64,000 nt of DNA from Hoylesella loescheii (GTDB taxonomy: Bacteria > Bacteroidota > Bacteroidia > Bacteroidales > Bacteroidaceae), in contig JADYUK010000006.1 of NCBI GenBank assembly GCA_021531755.1, positions 1 through 64,000 of the forward strand, given 5' to 3'. Below the pieces are notes generated by a model. That model was not told where the DNA came from, did not search any database, and saw nothing but the letters and a program-made list of their open reading frames with translations. This document shows, in pieces, positions 17,593-27,600 of the stretch (positions are counted from its first letter, which is position 1; the number at the start of each line of letters is the position of its first letter). Both the position numbers and the translations under genes were made by a program.

Positions 17593-17847
17593 GAAGATGG
17601 CATGAGCCGAAACCGTCAGTAGGGACTAAATCACCCTCATCATGACTTGGCCTGGTGTGGCACCATGCCCATTGAGGGCAAGGCTATAACCGCCCCCTCT
17701 CTCTTCTGCATATAACCATTATAATATACGGGATTAGCCACTGTCCTCTTCCCCACACACATTCCACCCCGATGACAATCCGTCTTACCCTGTCCCCTTT
17801 GGCTGAACAGGGATGTGGCATGATAGACACGTATCAAATACTACTTC

Positions 17848-18957
17848 ATGGAGAATAATAACATATTGCAAAAACTAGAAGGTCTCGAGGCGAGATACGA
17901 GGAAGTCAGCACCCTCATTACCGACCCCTCTGTCATTGCCGACCAACAACGCTACGTAAAACTGACCAAAGAGTATAAGGACCTTGAGGATATTGTCCTT
18001 CTCCGCAAAAGGTATCTCTCGTGTCTTGAGGCTATAGCCGAGGCCAAGGATATCCTAATCAACGAAACCGACCCAGACATGAAGGATATGGCCCGCGAGC
18101 AGCTCACTGAGAATGAGGCTCGCCAGCCGCAACTTGAGGAAGAAATAAAGATCGCGCTTATACCGAAAGACCCTGAAGACGCAAAGGATGTCCAAATGGA
18201 GATAAGGGCGGGTACAGGAGGCGACGAGGCATGCTTGTTTGCCGGCGATCTATTCAAAATGTATAAATCATTTTGCGAGTCAAAGGGATGGACTGTCTCT
18301 GTTACAGACATCTCAGAAGGTGCAGTCGGAGGCTATAAGGAGATAGACTTCGCTGTCAGCGGAGCAGATGTTTATGGCGTTTTGAAATATGAGTCAGGTG
18401 TACATCGTGTACAGCGTGTCCCCGTCACTGAGTCAAACGGCCGCATGCAGACCTCTGCGGCCACAGTCGCTGTGCTTCCTGAGGCTGAAGCCTTTGATGT
18501 CCAGATTAATGAGGGAGAGATCAAGTGGGATACTTTCCGCTCATCAGGTGCAGGCGGCCAGAATGTCAACAAGGTCGAGTCTGGTGTCCGCGCACGTTAT
18601 ATGTGGAAAAATCCTAATACTGGAGAGGTAGAGGAGATTCTCATTGAGTGTACTGAGACACGTGACCAGCCCAAGAATAAGGAACGTGCACTGTCACGAT
18701 TGAGGACTTATATCTACGACCGTGAGCATCAGAAATACATTGATGATATTGCATCAAGACGTAAGAGCCTCGTCTCTACCGGTGACCGCTCGGCTAAGAT
18801 ACGTACATACAATTTCCCACAAGGTCGTGTGACTGACCATAGAATAGGCTTTACAACACATGATCTCGCAGGATTCCTTGGTGGGAATATTCAGCCGATG
18901 ATAGATGCGTTGACAGTCGCTGAGAATGTAGAGCGCATGAAGGAGGCAGAGCTATAG
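17848..18957 (+). CDS. prfA: Peptide chain release factor 1
   Basis: Terminates translation at UAA/UAG. 369 aa. The tripeptide anticodon region is PVT (192-194), a variant of the PxT of RF1 and distinct from the SPF of RF2, which supports RF1. The peptidyl-hydrolysis motif GGQ is at 236-238 within SSGAGGQNVNKVESGVRA. No frameshift site is present, as expected for RF1. It is preceded by 255 bp in which nothing was recognised and followed by the triple 75-bp repeat. Confidence 0.96.
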   Translation: MENNNILQKLEGLEARYEEVSTLITDPSVIADQQRYVKLTKEYKDLEDIVLLRKRYLSCLEAIAEAKDILINETDPDMKDMAREQLTENEARQPQLEEEIKIALIPKDPEDAKDVQMEIRAGTGGDEACLFAGDLFKMYKSFCESKGWTVSVTDISEGAVGGYKEIDFAVSGADVYGVLKYESGVHRVQRVPVTESNGRMQTSAATVAVLPEAEAFDVQINEGEIKWDTFRSSGAGGQNVNKVESGVRARYMWKNPNTGEVEEILIECTETRDQPKNKERALSRLRTYIYDREHQKYIDDIASRRKSLVSTGDRSAKIRTYNFPQGRVTDHRIGFTTHDLAGFLGGNIQPMIDALTVAENVERMKEAEL

Positions 18958-19022
18958 CACCATCGTCTTCACAGATAGTCTTTAGGCTGCATCCACCACA
19001 TCATTTTCTTCACCCTAAATTC

Positions 19023-19240
19023 AACGATTTCGTTAAGCCAGATGAGCAAAGTCGAGTTTACTAGAACTTTGCCATGGCGAGAAATCGCACTTTTAAGAAC
19101 GATTTCGTTATGCCAGATGAGCAAAGTCGAGTTTAGTAGAACTTTGCCATGGCGAGAAATCGCACTTTTAAGAACGATTTCGTTAAGCCAGATGAGCAAA
19201 GTCGAGTTTACTAGAACTTTGCCATGGCGAGAAATCGAGC
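19023..19240 (+). repeat. Triple tandem 75-bp palindromic repeat (type units)
   Basis: Three units start at 19023, 19098 and 19173, an exact 75-bp period. Units 1 and 2 differ at two positions and unit 3 diverges only at its end. Each unit is an imperfect palindrome: CGATTTCG ... GCAAAGT at the left mirrors ACTTTGC ... CGAGAAATCG at the right around a 14-nt loop. Because 75 is divisible by 3, the array stays open in some frames and gives false small ORFs. It lies between prfA and pyrF. Related single copies are at 8361, 13155, 16180 and 16224. Confidence 0.9.
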
Positions 19241-19280
19241 TGTTTAGACCCTTTTCTTAAATTAATAAAAGTTTTCCAGT

Positions 19281-20099
19281 ATGGACAGAAAAGAATTAGT
19301 AAGCCACATAATGGAGAAGCGGAGTTTTCTCTGTGTTGGTCTCGATGTCGATTTGACGAAAATTCCACAGCATCTGCTTCAGCTTCCAGACCCCATTTTC
19401 GAGTTTAATAAGGCCATAATAGACGCTACCGCACCCTATTGTGTCGCATACAAGCCAAACCTTGCTTTCTACGAGGCATATGGACTTAAAGGCATGAAAG
19501 CGTTTGAGGAAACTGTAAGGTATATTCGGGAGAATTATCCCGACCAGTTTATCATTGCTGACGCAAAGCGTGGAGATATCGGAAATACATCTAAGATGTA
19601 TGCGCAGACATTTTTCGGGGAGTATAATGTCGATGCTCTCACTGTGGCACCATATATGGGCGAGGATTCTGTGACACCTTTCCTTGACGGCTATGACGGT
19701 CGTTGGGTTATTCTCCTTGCCCTTACGAGCAACAAGGGAAGTCTCGATTTTCAGTTGATAGAGGATAAAGACGGCACACGCCTTTTCGAACATATTATAA
19801 AGCGTTCACAACGATGGGGCGACAAGGACAATATGATGTATGTTGTCGGGGCGACACGTGGCAGCATGTTTGCCGATATACGGCGTGTTGCACCAGAAGC
19901 ATTCCTGCTTGTCCCTGGAGTGGGAGCCCAAGGAGGGTCTCTTGAGGAGGTCTGCCGCTATGGAATGATATCTGATTGTGGTCTACTCGTGAATAGTAGC
20001 CGTGGTATCATCTACGCAGGAAAAGACGAAAACTATGCCTCGAAGGCAGCCGAGAAAGCTCATGAGCTACAGCAGCAGATGGATAAACTGCTCGGCTAA
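19281..20099 (+). CDS. pyrF: Orotidine 5'-phosphate decarboxylase
   Basis: Last step to UMP. 272 aa, the longer group 2 type. Catalytic cluster D94-x-K96-x2-D99 is in [14 protein letters not shown]. The N-terminus [15 protein letters not shown] and the C-terminal phosphate loop region [12 protein letters not shown] are present. It lies 40 bp after the repeat array. Other pyrimidine genes (carAB, pyrC) are elsewhere in the window. Confidence 0.95.
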   Translation: MDRKELVSHIMEKRSFLCVGLDVDLTKIPQHLLQLPDPIFEFNKAIIDATAPYCVAYKPNLAFYEAYGLKGMKAFEETVRYIRENYPDQFIIADAKRGDIGNTSKMYAQTFFGEYNVDALTVAPYMGEDSVTPFLDGYDGRWVILLALTSNKGSLDFQLIEDKDGTRLFEHIIKRSQRWGDKDNMMYVVGATRGSMFADIRRVAPEAFLLVPGVGAQGGSLEEVCRYGMISDCGLLVNSSRGIIYAGKDENYASKAAEKAHELQQQMDKLLG

Positions 20100-20223
20100 T
20101 ATTGCCCATGGAGACATCTCCCTCCACCCCCGATGCTATCCAGCAAACCAATGGGATACTATCTCGTGACAATGTTTCAGATGGCACTATGGGATAAGCA
20201 TTTGAAAAACAAGCACCAAAGGA

Positions 20224-20317
20224 AGCGCGACCGTTAAGAACTGACACCCGAGCGAGAGAAGAGACTGAGTCAATCAGACTATCCCGAGCGAGGAGTGAGG
20301 AGCTTAACTGTCGCGCT
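20224..20317. repeat. 15-bp inverted repeat enclosing a duplicated decamer
   Basis: AGCGCGACCGTTAAG (20224-20238) pairs with CTTAACTGTCGCGCT (20303-20317) with one mismatch. Between them CCCGAGCGAG occurs twice (20247-20256 and 20283-20292). It lies downstream of pyrF. It could be an RNA hairpin or the ends of a small element. Confidence 0.5.
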
Positions 20318-20338
20318 ACTTCTATCTATGGATGAAAA

Positions 20339-20620
20339 TTGGTGATGACTGATTTGAGAGTTTGTGAATTTGTAGCACACCTATACCGTGATATAGGCGC
20401 CGAATGGGTATGTCTGCAGGCAATACGGGAGGTTGAGATAGACAGACACCTCTGGAGAGAGGGCTGGAGCGAGATACAGAAAAAACACTACGCTGCACAT
20501 CTCATCACCTGCACCATAGATCCTCCCTCTGAACTGAAGTCCATGCGCATTATGGGCGAGAACTTGGCTGTATGCAAGCTCATCTGCGGCAACCAGGAAT
20601 GGCGTACAGGATTCTTTTAA
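20339..20620 (+). CDS. Small hypothetical protein
   Basis: 93 aa, not recognised. Codon choice (frequent ATA, GAG, CTC, TGC) resembles the neighbouring chromosomal genes and not the AT-rich island that follows. The sequence has a plausible folded-protein composition (Trp, Cys, His residues) with no signal or membrane segment. Start could be 20339 or the ATG at 20345. No ribosome binding site or promoter box is seen. It ends just before the island promoter, so it marks the left edge of the island. It may be a real gene or a relic. Confidence 0.4.
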   Translation: MVMTDLRVCEFVAHLYRDIGAEWVCLQAIREVEIDRHLWREGWSEIQKKHYAAHLITCTIDPPSELKSMRIMGENLAVCKLICGNQEWRTGFF

Positions 20621-20632
20621 CGATAGAAAAAT

Positions 20633-20663
20633 TTTGGGAATATAAGAAAAAGTAGTATCTTTG
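20633..20663 (+). promoter_or_regulatory. Promoter of the helicase-methyltransferase operon
   Basis: TTTG (20633-20636), 19 bp, TATCTTTG (20656-20663): a full-consensus Bacteroidota promoter. Start near 20670 leaves a leader of about 70 nt before the helicase ATG at 20740. No other promoter is seen up to the last island gene. Confidence 0.8.
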
Positions 20664-20739
20664 CAAGCATGATAGCCCTTTTCGGGATTCACACCTCTCA
20701 TCTATTGTCATAACGATAGCTACAGAAAAAGATACTACA

Positions 20740-23700
20740 ATGAGCAACAGTTTCATAACAAACAAAGATAAGTATTTGTCTGACATTATCAATGGCATCC
20801 TCCCCAAAACAAATGCTGTTGATTTTCTTGTCGGATATTTCTATTATTCTGGCTATAAACAATTGTCTGACCAACTAAAAGACAAGCATGTCAGGATTTT
20901 GGTTGGTTTGGATATTGATATCAGAATGGCTAAATATGTTTGTGAGGTTGAGAACTTCAGACAGCATTTGCAGTCACGTGGAGTATTAAAAGATGAGTAT
21001 TATGCACAATTCGTGAAAGCCTTCAATGATACAGATTTTCTCGATACAAAAGAAAAGATGGAGCAGTTCAAGATGTTTTATTCAAAGATTCTTGACGGAA
21101 CTGTGGAAATAAGAAAGACACTTGAACCGTGTCATTCCAAGATGTATCTTTTCGCATACAATGATATTATCAATGAGGGAGGAGAAAACCCGGGAGTTCT
21201 TATAACAGGTTCCAGTAATCTGTCATACCAAGGACTGCAAGGACGTCTTGAACTCAACGCCCGTTTCAACGATAAGATAGAATATGAAGAAGGCAAAGAG
21301 ATATTTGAGGAACTTTGGAAAGATGCTGTAGTCATTGCTGACAAAAACAATATTGATGAATGGAACAATAAGGTAATGAAACATATTTGGTTTGATACTC
21401 TGTTTTCACCATATCTTATGTTCATTCGTGTACTTATTGAATACTTTGCCATCCCTTCCAAGGACAACTTCTTGACTCCCTACGACATAACAGATGGAAG
21501 ATTCAGCAATCTGAAATATCAGACAGACGCTGTTTTGCTTGCACTAAAATCTTTGGAAAACCATAATGGTGCAATCATTGCCGACGTAGTTGGTCTCGGT
21601 AAAAGTATTGTTGCTTCAACCGTTGCACGTAACTTGCGTTTGAGAACCATTATCATAAGCCCTCCACACCTTTGCAGACAATGGGAAGAATACAAAGATG
21701 AATTTGGATTTACTGCTTCTGTTTTCAGCAGTGGAAAGATTGAAGATGCCGTAAGTCATTACCAAAATATCGTGAAAGCAGACGAACAGTTCCTGATAAT
21801 CATTGATGAAGCTCACCGTTTCCGCAATGAATATACCCAGGACTACGCTTTGCTTCATAATCTATGTACAGGTAACAAAGTGCTGTTGCTATCGGCAACG
21901 CCTTTCAACAATCAGCCTTCAGACATATATTCACTTATTAAACTTTTCCAGATTCCATCTCATTCGACACTGAAAACGGTGGAAAATTTGGGTGTTGCCT
22001 TCAAGCAACTTATTGACAAATATAAAGAATTGAGAGAAGCTCAACGCAAAGGTGAGATTACAGAAGAGCAAGTGAAAATAGAAGTTGAAAACATATCTAA
22101 GGAGATACGTTCAATAATAGGCCCGTTGGTTGTTAGGCGTTCACGTCTTGACTTGATGGAAATACCCGAATATGCTGAAGACTTACAACAACAGAATATC
22201 CAATTGGTAATACCCAATGACCCGGAAGAGTTGACATACGACCTTAGTAAACTTAAAGATTTGTATCTCAGTACGCTTGACCGTATCTGTAAGACAGAAG
22301 GAAGTAGCGATGATGTTTACCGTTTCAAGGCTGCACGCTATTCTCCTGTGTTGTATGTGCGTGAAGACAAGAAAGAGCAGTTAGCCAAAGAGCTTGAAGA
22401 AAAGACAGGCATAAAGTTTGGACTGTTGGTAGGACGACAGGCCAACGTCTCGAGTTTTATGCGCCATTTGTTGGTTTCACGTTTTGAGAGTTCAGTAGCT
22501 GCTTTCCAGTCGTCTATAGACTATATGATTCTGTCGGCAGAACACCTTCTCTCATGGATTGACAAACGTCACAAAATCCCGGTTTACAAAAAAGGCAACC
22601 TGCCCGATGTTGAGAATTTCTATACAGACGACGGAACAGAAGAAATAACTGAAGCTTTTGAGAAATATGAGTCAAGAGGTTTCTTTGAGATTGATATGAA
22701 GTATGTTAAGTCTGAGTTCATAGATGATGTGAATGCGGATATAACCCTTCTGAAGAATCTTAGGGAACAGTGGTTCGGCAAGGAGAACAAAATCACGTTT
22801 GACCCCAAACTTGATTCGTTCATCAAAATTGTCAGGAAGCAGATGATGGATGACCCCAATAGAAAGATAGTGGTGTTCACCGAATATGCAGATACCGCAA
22901 ACTATCTTGGTAAAGCCCTCTTGGACGCTGGCCTCCCTGTGATGATATATACCTCAGCGGATGCTTCTGACACCAACAAGGAACTTATACGTGCCAATTT
23001 TGATGCAGGACTTAAGAAAGCCTTGCAGCGTAATGACTATCACATATTGGTGGCGACAGATGCCATATCTGAAGGATACAACTTGCATCGTGCAGGAGCA
23101 ATATTCAACTACGACATACCTTACAATCCGACACGAGTCATCCAACGTATTGGTCGAATAAACCGTATCAACAAGAAAGTGTTTGACGAACTGTATATCT
23201 ACAACTATTTTCCATCTGATGTCGGCGAGGCTGAAACACGCACCAAGGAAATCTCAACGCTGAAAATGGCAATGATTCATGCCATAATGGGTGAGGACAC
23301 CAAGGCTCTGACAAAAGACGAAGAGGTCAGGGCTTATTTCAATGAACGCTACCGTAGGGAACTTGCCAACAACGAAGAGGGTTCTTGGGACACTCCATAC
23401 AGGAAACTGCTTAATGAAATGAAAGGAACGGAGATATACGAACAGGCTTTGCTACTCCCTCATAGGGCTAGAACAGGACGTGAAAATGTTTGTTCTGCAC
23501 AGAAAGGACTTGCAGAGTTCTCTGACGGAAACGAACAAAGACGCAAGGGAGTGCTGTCGTTCGGGAAAAAGGGAAATGACTTTGTTTTCAAGATTGGCAG
23601 TAAAGATGAGACTCCCACCATGTTGCCAGCTGAAGAGGCATTGGCTCTTTTCAAGGCAGATAAGGACGAACAGCCTGTGGAGTTGAGCAAGGACTTTGAT

Positions 23701-24036
23701 GAGGTTTACCAGCGAGTCAAGTCTTCTTTGTTCAAGAATGAGGTACAGGAACGTAATGACAAAGAGTTGGTCAATGCCGTAGCAAAGATAAAAGTTCTGA
23801 CAAAAGCAAAAATACTGCCAAAGGACTATCTTTGCGACTTAATCACTGTCATTAAGGCGGATGCCCTGTCAGGTTATGAACTTCGTTTCATCAATCAGCT
23901 GACATTAAAAGATGCGGCATTGCTTCCTCAGAAGATAAAGCCGGAATACATCGACCGTATCGTCTCGTCTCAAAATAAGGTGGATGATGGGGAAGAAACA
24001 TTAATTATGAGTGAAGAACTCCAAGTATTGAGTTAG
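20740..24036 (+). CDS. PLD-nuclease/SNF2-type helicase fusion (defence island)
   Basis: 1098 aa. Residues about 1-190 form a phospholipase-D-like domain with an HKD-type motif, CHSKMYLF ... ITGSSNLS near 130-162 (H-x-K plus GSxN), as in PLD nucleases. A superfamily 2 motor follows: Walker A ADVVGLGKSIVAS (about 280-292), DEAH box IIDEAHRFRNE (about 351-361), motif III LLLSATPFNN (about 382-391), and C-terminal RecA half with VATDAISEGYNLHRAG and QRIGRINRINKK (about 800-811). The family accompanies DNA methyltransferases in restriction-like systems. A nuclease-translocase role against unmodified DNA is inference. First gene of the island operon; DUF4160 follows after 36 bp. Confidence 0.85.
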   Translation: MSNSFITNKDKYLSDIINGILPKTNAVDFLVGYFYYSGYKQLSDQLKDKHVRILVGLDIDIRMAKYVCEVENFRQHLQSRGVLKDEYYAQFVKAFNDTDFLDTKEKMEQFKMFYSKILDGTVEIRKTLEPCHSKMYLFAYNDIINEGGENPGVLITGSSNLSYQGLQGRLELNARFNDKIEYEEGKEIFEELWKDAVVIADKNNIDEWNNKVMKHIWFDTLFSPYLMFIRVLIEYFAIPSKDNFLTPYDITDGRFSNLKYQTDAVLLALKSLENHNGAIIADVVGLGKSIVASTVARNLRLRTIIISPPHLCRQWEEYKDEFGFTASVFSSGKIEDAVSHYQNIVKADEQFLIIIDEAHRFRNEYTQDYALLHNLCTGNKVLLLSATPFNNQPSDIYSLIKLFQIPSHSTLKTVENLGVAFKQLIDKYKELREAQRKGEITEEQVKIEVENISKEIRSIIGPLVVRRSRLDLMEIPEYAEDLQQQNIQLVIPNDPEELTYDLSKLKDLYLSTLDRICKTEGSSDDVYRFKAARYSPVLYVREDKKEQLAKELEEKTGIKFGLLVGRQANVSSFMRHLLVSRFESSVAAFQSSIDYMILSAEHLLSWIDKRHKIPVYKKGNLPDVENFYTDDGTEEITEAFEKYESRGFFEIDMKYVKSEFIDDVNADITLLKNLREQWFGKENKITFDPKLDSFIKIVRKQMMDDPNRKIVVFTEYADTANYLGKALLDAGLPVMIYTSADASDTNKELIRANFDAGLKKALQRNDYHILVATDAISEGYNLHRAGAIFNYDIPYNPTRVIQRIGRINRINKKVFDELYIYNYFPSDVGEAETRTKEISTLKMAMIHAIMGEDTKALTKDEEVRAYFNERYRRELANNEEGSWDTPYRKLLNEMKGTEIYEQALLLPHRARTGRENVCSAQKGLAEFSDGNEQRRKGVLSFGKKGNDFVFKIGSKDETPTMLPAEEALALFKADKDEQPVELSKDFDEVYQRVKSSLFKNEVQERNDKELVNAVAKIKVLTKAKILPKDYLCDLITVIKADALSGYELRFINQLTLKDAALLPQKIKPEYIDRIVSSQNKVDDGEETLIMSEELQVLS

Positions 24037-24072
24037 TGAGATATTACATAATATGCAGACAAAATTATAATT

Positions 24073-24306
24073 ATGCCTACGTTGTTTATAATATTTGGTT
24101 TTAGATTCATGTTTTATTCTAACGACCATACTCCCATCCATATACATGTTATAAAAGATGGGTGTGAAGCGAAATATAACGTTGAGCCTGTGGAACTTGT
24201 ATTTAGCCATGGTTTCAAAAGACATGATTTGTCTTTAATTGAGTCTATAGTTTTAGAAAACAAAGAAGTTATCATTGAACGATGGCATAGTTATTTCAAT
24301 AAATAA
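24073..24306 (+). CDS. DUF4160 domain protein
   Basis: 77 aa, full-length for DUF4160. The family core is visible: MPTLFIIFGFRFMFYSNDHT, then PIHIHV and the C-terminal IIERWHSYF. DUF4160 proteins are usually encoded next to DUF2442 proteins, as here (16 bp before the next start). The pair resembles a toxin-antitoxin or accessory module, but no function is proven. Being inside a restriction-like operon suggests a regulatory or guard role, which is inference. Confidence 0.8.
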   Translation: MPTLFIIFGFRFMFYSNDHTPIHIHVIKDGCEAKYNVEPVELVFSHGFKRHDLSLIESIVLENKEVIIERWHSYFNK

Positions 24307-24308
24307 AC

Positions 24309-24314
24309 AGGAGG
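24309..24314 (+). promoter_or_regulatory. Shine-Dalgarno site of the DUF2442 gene
   Basis: AGGAGG, 8 nt before the ATG at 24323. It decides the start and is unusual in this genome, where ribosome binding sites are weak. Confidence 0.75.
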
Positions 24315-24322
24315 ACCACGTA

Positions 24323-24601
24323 ATGAAAAGATTTTATATTGATAAAGTATGGACAGATGACACTTGTCTTTGGATTGAAACCAAAGATGGGCGCAAGGTG
24401 TGTACACCGTTTTCTAAATGGAAAGGTTTGAAAAATGCATCAAGAGCCCAACGTGACGATTTTATACTTGGATATACTGGAATACATTGGCCAACTATAG
24501 ATGAAGACCTTGGATATGAAGGACTTTTTGTAGATGCAGGATTGTGTGAGGTAACTCCAGAGGAATGCAGTGTTGTTTGTGAACCTGAAAAAATGAAATA
24601 G
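24323..24601 (+). CDS. DUF2442 domain protein
   Basis: 92 aa from MKRFYIDKVWTDDTCLWIET. This start is chosen because AGGAGG lies 8 nt upstream (24309-24314), one of the few clear Shine-Dalgarno sites in the window; a frame-open ATG at 24275 lies within DUF4160. DUF2442 proteins are small and frequently paired with DUF4160. The conserved end of the domain is visible in HWPTIDEDLGYEGLF. The methyltransferase start follows after 15 bp. Confidence 0.8.
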   Translation: MKRFYIDKVWTDDTCLWIETKDGRKVCTPFSKWKGLKNASRAQRDDFILGYTGIHWPTIDEDLGYEGLFVDAGLCEVTPEECSVVCEPEKMK

Positions 24602-24616
24602 AAAATCGGGAATAAT

Positions 24617-27600
24617 ATGGAATTTAATAAAGCATATAACAGACAGGAATTTGTTGGCTTCCTGAAAAACCGCTTCCTTCCAGAGGACTTTGTCCAGACG
24701 GAAGAAAAGGTTGGGTTTCTTACCCAAACAAAGTATTCAACTCAAGCAGTAAAGTTGGGCACTTGCGAATCGCTCGACCTTGTAGTCTATGAGATTCGAC
24801 ATACTTCAAAGAATGATGCAAGGGTATCGTTGTCAAAAGAGGCTTTCCGCTTGTTGGCCGACGAGATGGAAGACCGTGCCCTTGTTGCTTTCGTTCCTGA
24901 AGATAACGATGCAACTTATCGATTCTCATTTATTGAAATTTCTCTTAATATTGATGATGAGCACTCACGCATCACACGTTCATATAGCAATCCACGACGC
25001 TACAGCTATCTGCTCGGTGAGGGTATATCTTATTATACGCCAAACAAGTATCTAAACGAAAAAGGGCGAGTAGTTAATGACGAGGATTTACACAAACGTT
25101 TCTCTGTTGAGGTTCTTACCAATGACTTCTATGGCGAATTGAGCGACTGGTATGCTTGGGCAATCACACAGATTAAGTTCCCTAATGATATTGAAGATAA
25201 AACGGATGATGAGAAATACAACAACGAGAGCGCCATCCGCTTGATTACTCGTCTGATGTTTGTATGGTTCTTGAAGCAACGTCATCTTATTCCCGAGGAG
25301 TTTTTTGATGAGAAATACATTGCAGAAAACCTATTGAAGGACTTTGATCCGAATAAAACAGAAGGACTTTTCAAACAGAAGTCCTTGGAAAGCAAGTATT
25401 ACAAAGCTATACTGCAAAACCTGTTCTTTGCCATGCTCAATCGTCCGATATGCGAAGAGGGCAGCAAAGAACTCAAAGGCAGACGATTCAGAAAGGCAGA
25501 AGGGGATTACAACATCAACTATCTGATGCGATATGAGGCTTATTTCAAAAACACTCAGCTGTTTGTTGACCTTGCAAACAAGACTGTGCCATTCCTCAAC
25601 GGAGGATTGTTCGACTGTCTTGACGATAAGGATAAGGGAAAGTATTACGACTGTTTCACCGACCGCAAGGCTGTGAACAAATATCTCGTATTCCCCGACT
25701 TCCTTTTCTTTGGCGAAGAGGCTGGCAAGAACATCGACCTCTCTGAGTTTTATGGCGACAAGAAAAAGAAGAAGGTCAGTGCCCGTGGTATTATTGACAT
25801 TCTCAAGCGATACAATTTCACGGTAGAGGAAAACACTCCTTTTGACAAGGAAGTGTCGCTCGACCCTGAGCTTCTCGGCAAGGTGTTTGAAAATCTTTTG
25901 GCGGCATATAACCCTGAAACACAGACAACCGCCCGTAAACAGACAGGTTCTTTCTATACGCCTCGTGAGATAGTTCAATATATGGTAGATGAGAGTCTTG
26001 TTGCACATCTGAAACGAACCGTAGGCGAAGACCTTGAAACGGAATACCGCAAACTGCTCCAATATACCGACGAGCCTTTTGAGCTGAATGAGGAGCAACG
26101 TCATGCCATCATGCAGTCGCTATACAACTGCAAGATTCTCGACCCAGCCTGTGGGTCGGGCGCATTTCCAATGGGCATACTGCAACAGATGGTGCATATC
26201 CTCCAGCGCATTGACCCAGACAACTCCAAATGGAAAGAGATGATGCTGAATCTGGCTGTAGGCGAGACAAAAGAAGCCCTTATGAGAAACATTTCAGAAG
26301 AACGGTTGGAATTGCTGAAGGACATTGAGCGTAGTTTCGACGAAAGCATCAACCGTCCCGACTATGCCCGCAAACTCTATCTCATCGAGAACTGTATCTA
26401 TGGCGTTGATATCCAACCGATAGCCATACAGATTAGCAAACTTCGTTTCTTTATCTCATTGGTTGTTGACCAAAAGACCAATGATAATCCGACGGACAAC
26501 TTCGGCATTCGTCCTTTGCCCAATCTTGAAGCAAAATTCGTTGCCGCCAACACTTTGATAGGTTTGGACAAGATTGACGCTTCGCTTTTCGATACGGATG
26601 AAGTGAAAGAAAAGGAAGAGGAAATGAAGGAAGCCCGTCATAAGATTTTCGGTGCAAAAACAGTCAAGACCAAGCGTAAGTATCGTCAACGCATAGCAGA
26701 AATCCGACAGGAATTATCAGCATTACTTGAAGAATCAGGTGCGGTAGGCAATGACGGAGCCAAGCAACTGAACTCATGGGATATGTTCGACCAAAACACA
26801 TCCTCTCCCTTTTTTGACCCTGAATGGATGTTTGGGGTTAAGGATGGGTTTGATATTGTGATAGGTAATCCGCCGTATGGATTATTTAATAAAAAGCAGA
26901 ATAAAGGAGAATCAATAACTGTACCACCTGAAATACTATCTTATTATAAGAATTCTGTTGAATATACATCAGCGCAAGGTGGCATGTTGAACATTTTTAG
27001 ATTATTCATTATAAAAAGTATTAATTTGTGTTGCAAAAAAGGTATATTTTGTGAAATATTTCCTCTTGCATACACTTGTGATATAAGTTGCTATAAAACA
27101 AGGAAATATACATTTGACAATTGTAGAATTATAAATATAGAGGCATTCCCAGAAAGAGATAATCCTAAGAAAAGGGTGTTTGAGAATGCAAAAATGTCAG
27201 TTTGCATCCTTACGATGTCAAAAACATATAAAAAAGATTATTCATTTACGCTAAGGATAAATAGAGAGCGATATGTTGAAATAGATAGAAGATGTAGCAA
27301 TTTTACAATATCTCAATTGAATAGTATTGATGAATCGTATCTATCGATACCTTTAACAGAACCAGAGGATACTCAGATTCTGTTAAAAGTATATGATAAT
27401 TCAAGGCCACTATCAAAGTATGGGAAATGTTATACTGGAGAAATCGATATGACAATCTGTAAATCTGCTTTTACCAAGGATTCTATGGATCATAAACTTC
27501 TAAGAGGAGCAAATATTGACAGATATGAATTAAAAGATAATATGAGTCAAGGGGAAGTCTTTTATATTAACAAAAGTGCACTTAATAGAATAAAAAAAGT

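Noticed and set aside
19023-19240. Possible CRISPR array
   Set aside because: Units abut without spacers, are 75 bp and palindromic throughout, and no cas genes are near.
19042-19260. Open frames on both strands across the 75-bp repeats (about 72-76 aa)
   Set aside because: They exist only because the repeat period is divisible by three. The product is an internal repeat with no protein features.
25331-26104. 257-aa open frame antisense to the methyltransferase
   Set aside because: Mirror of a strongly coding region. No promoter, start context or family similarity.
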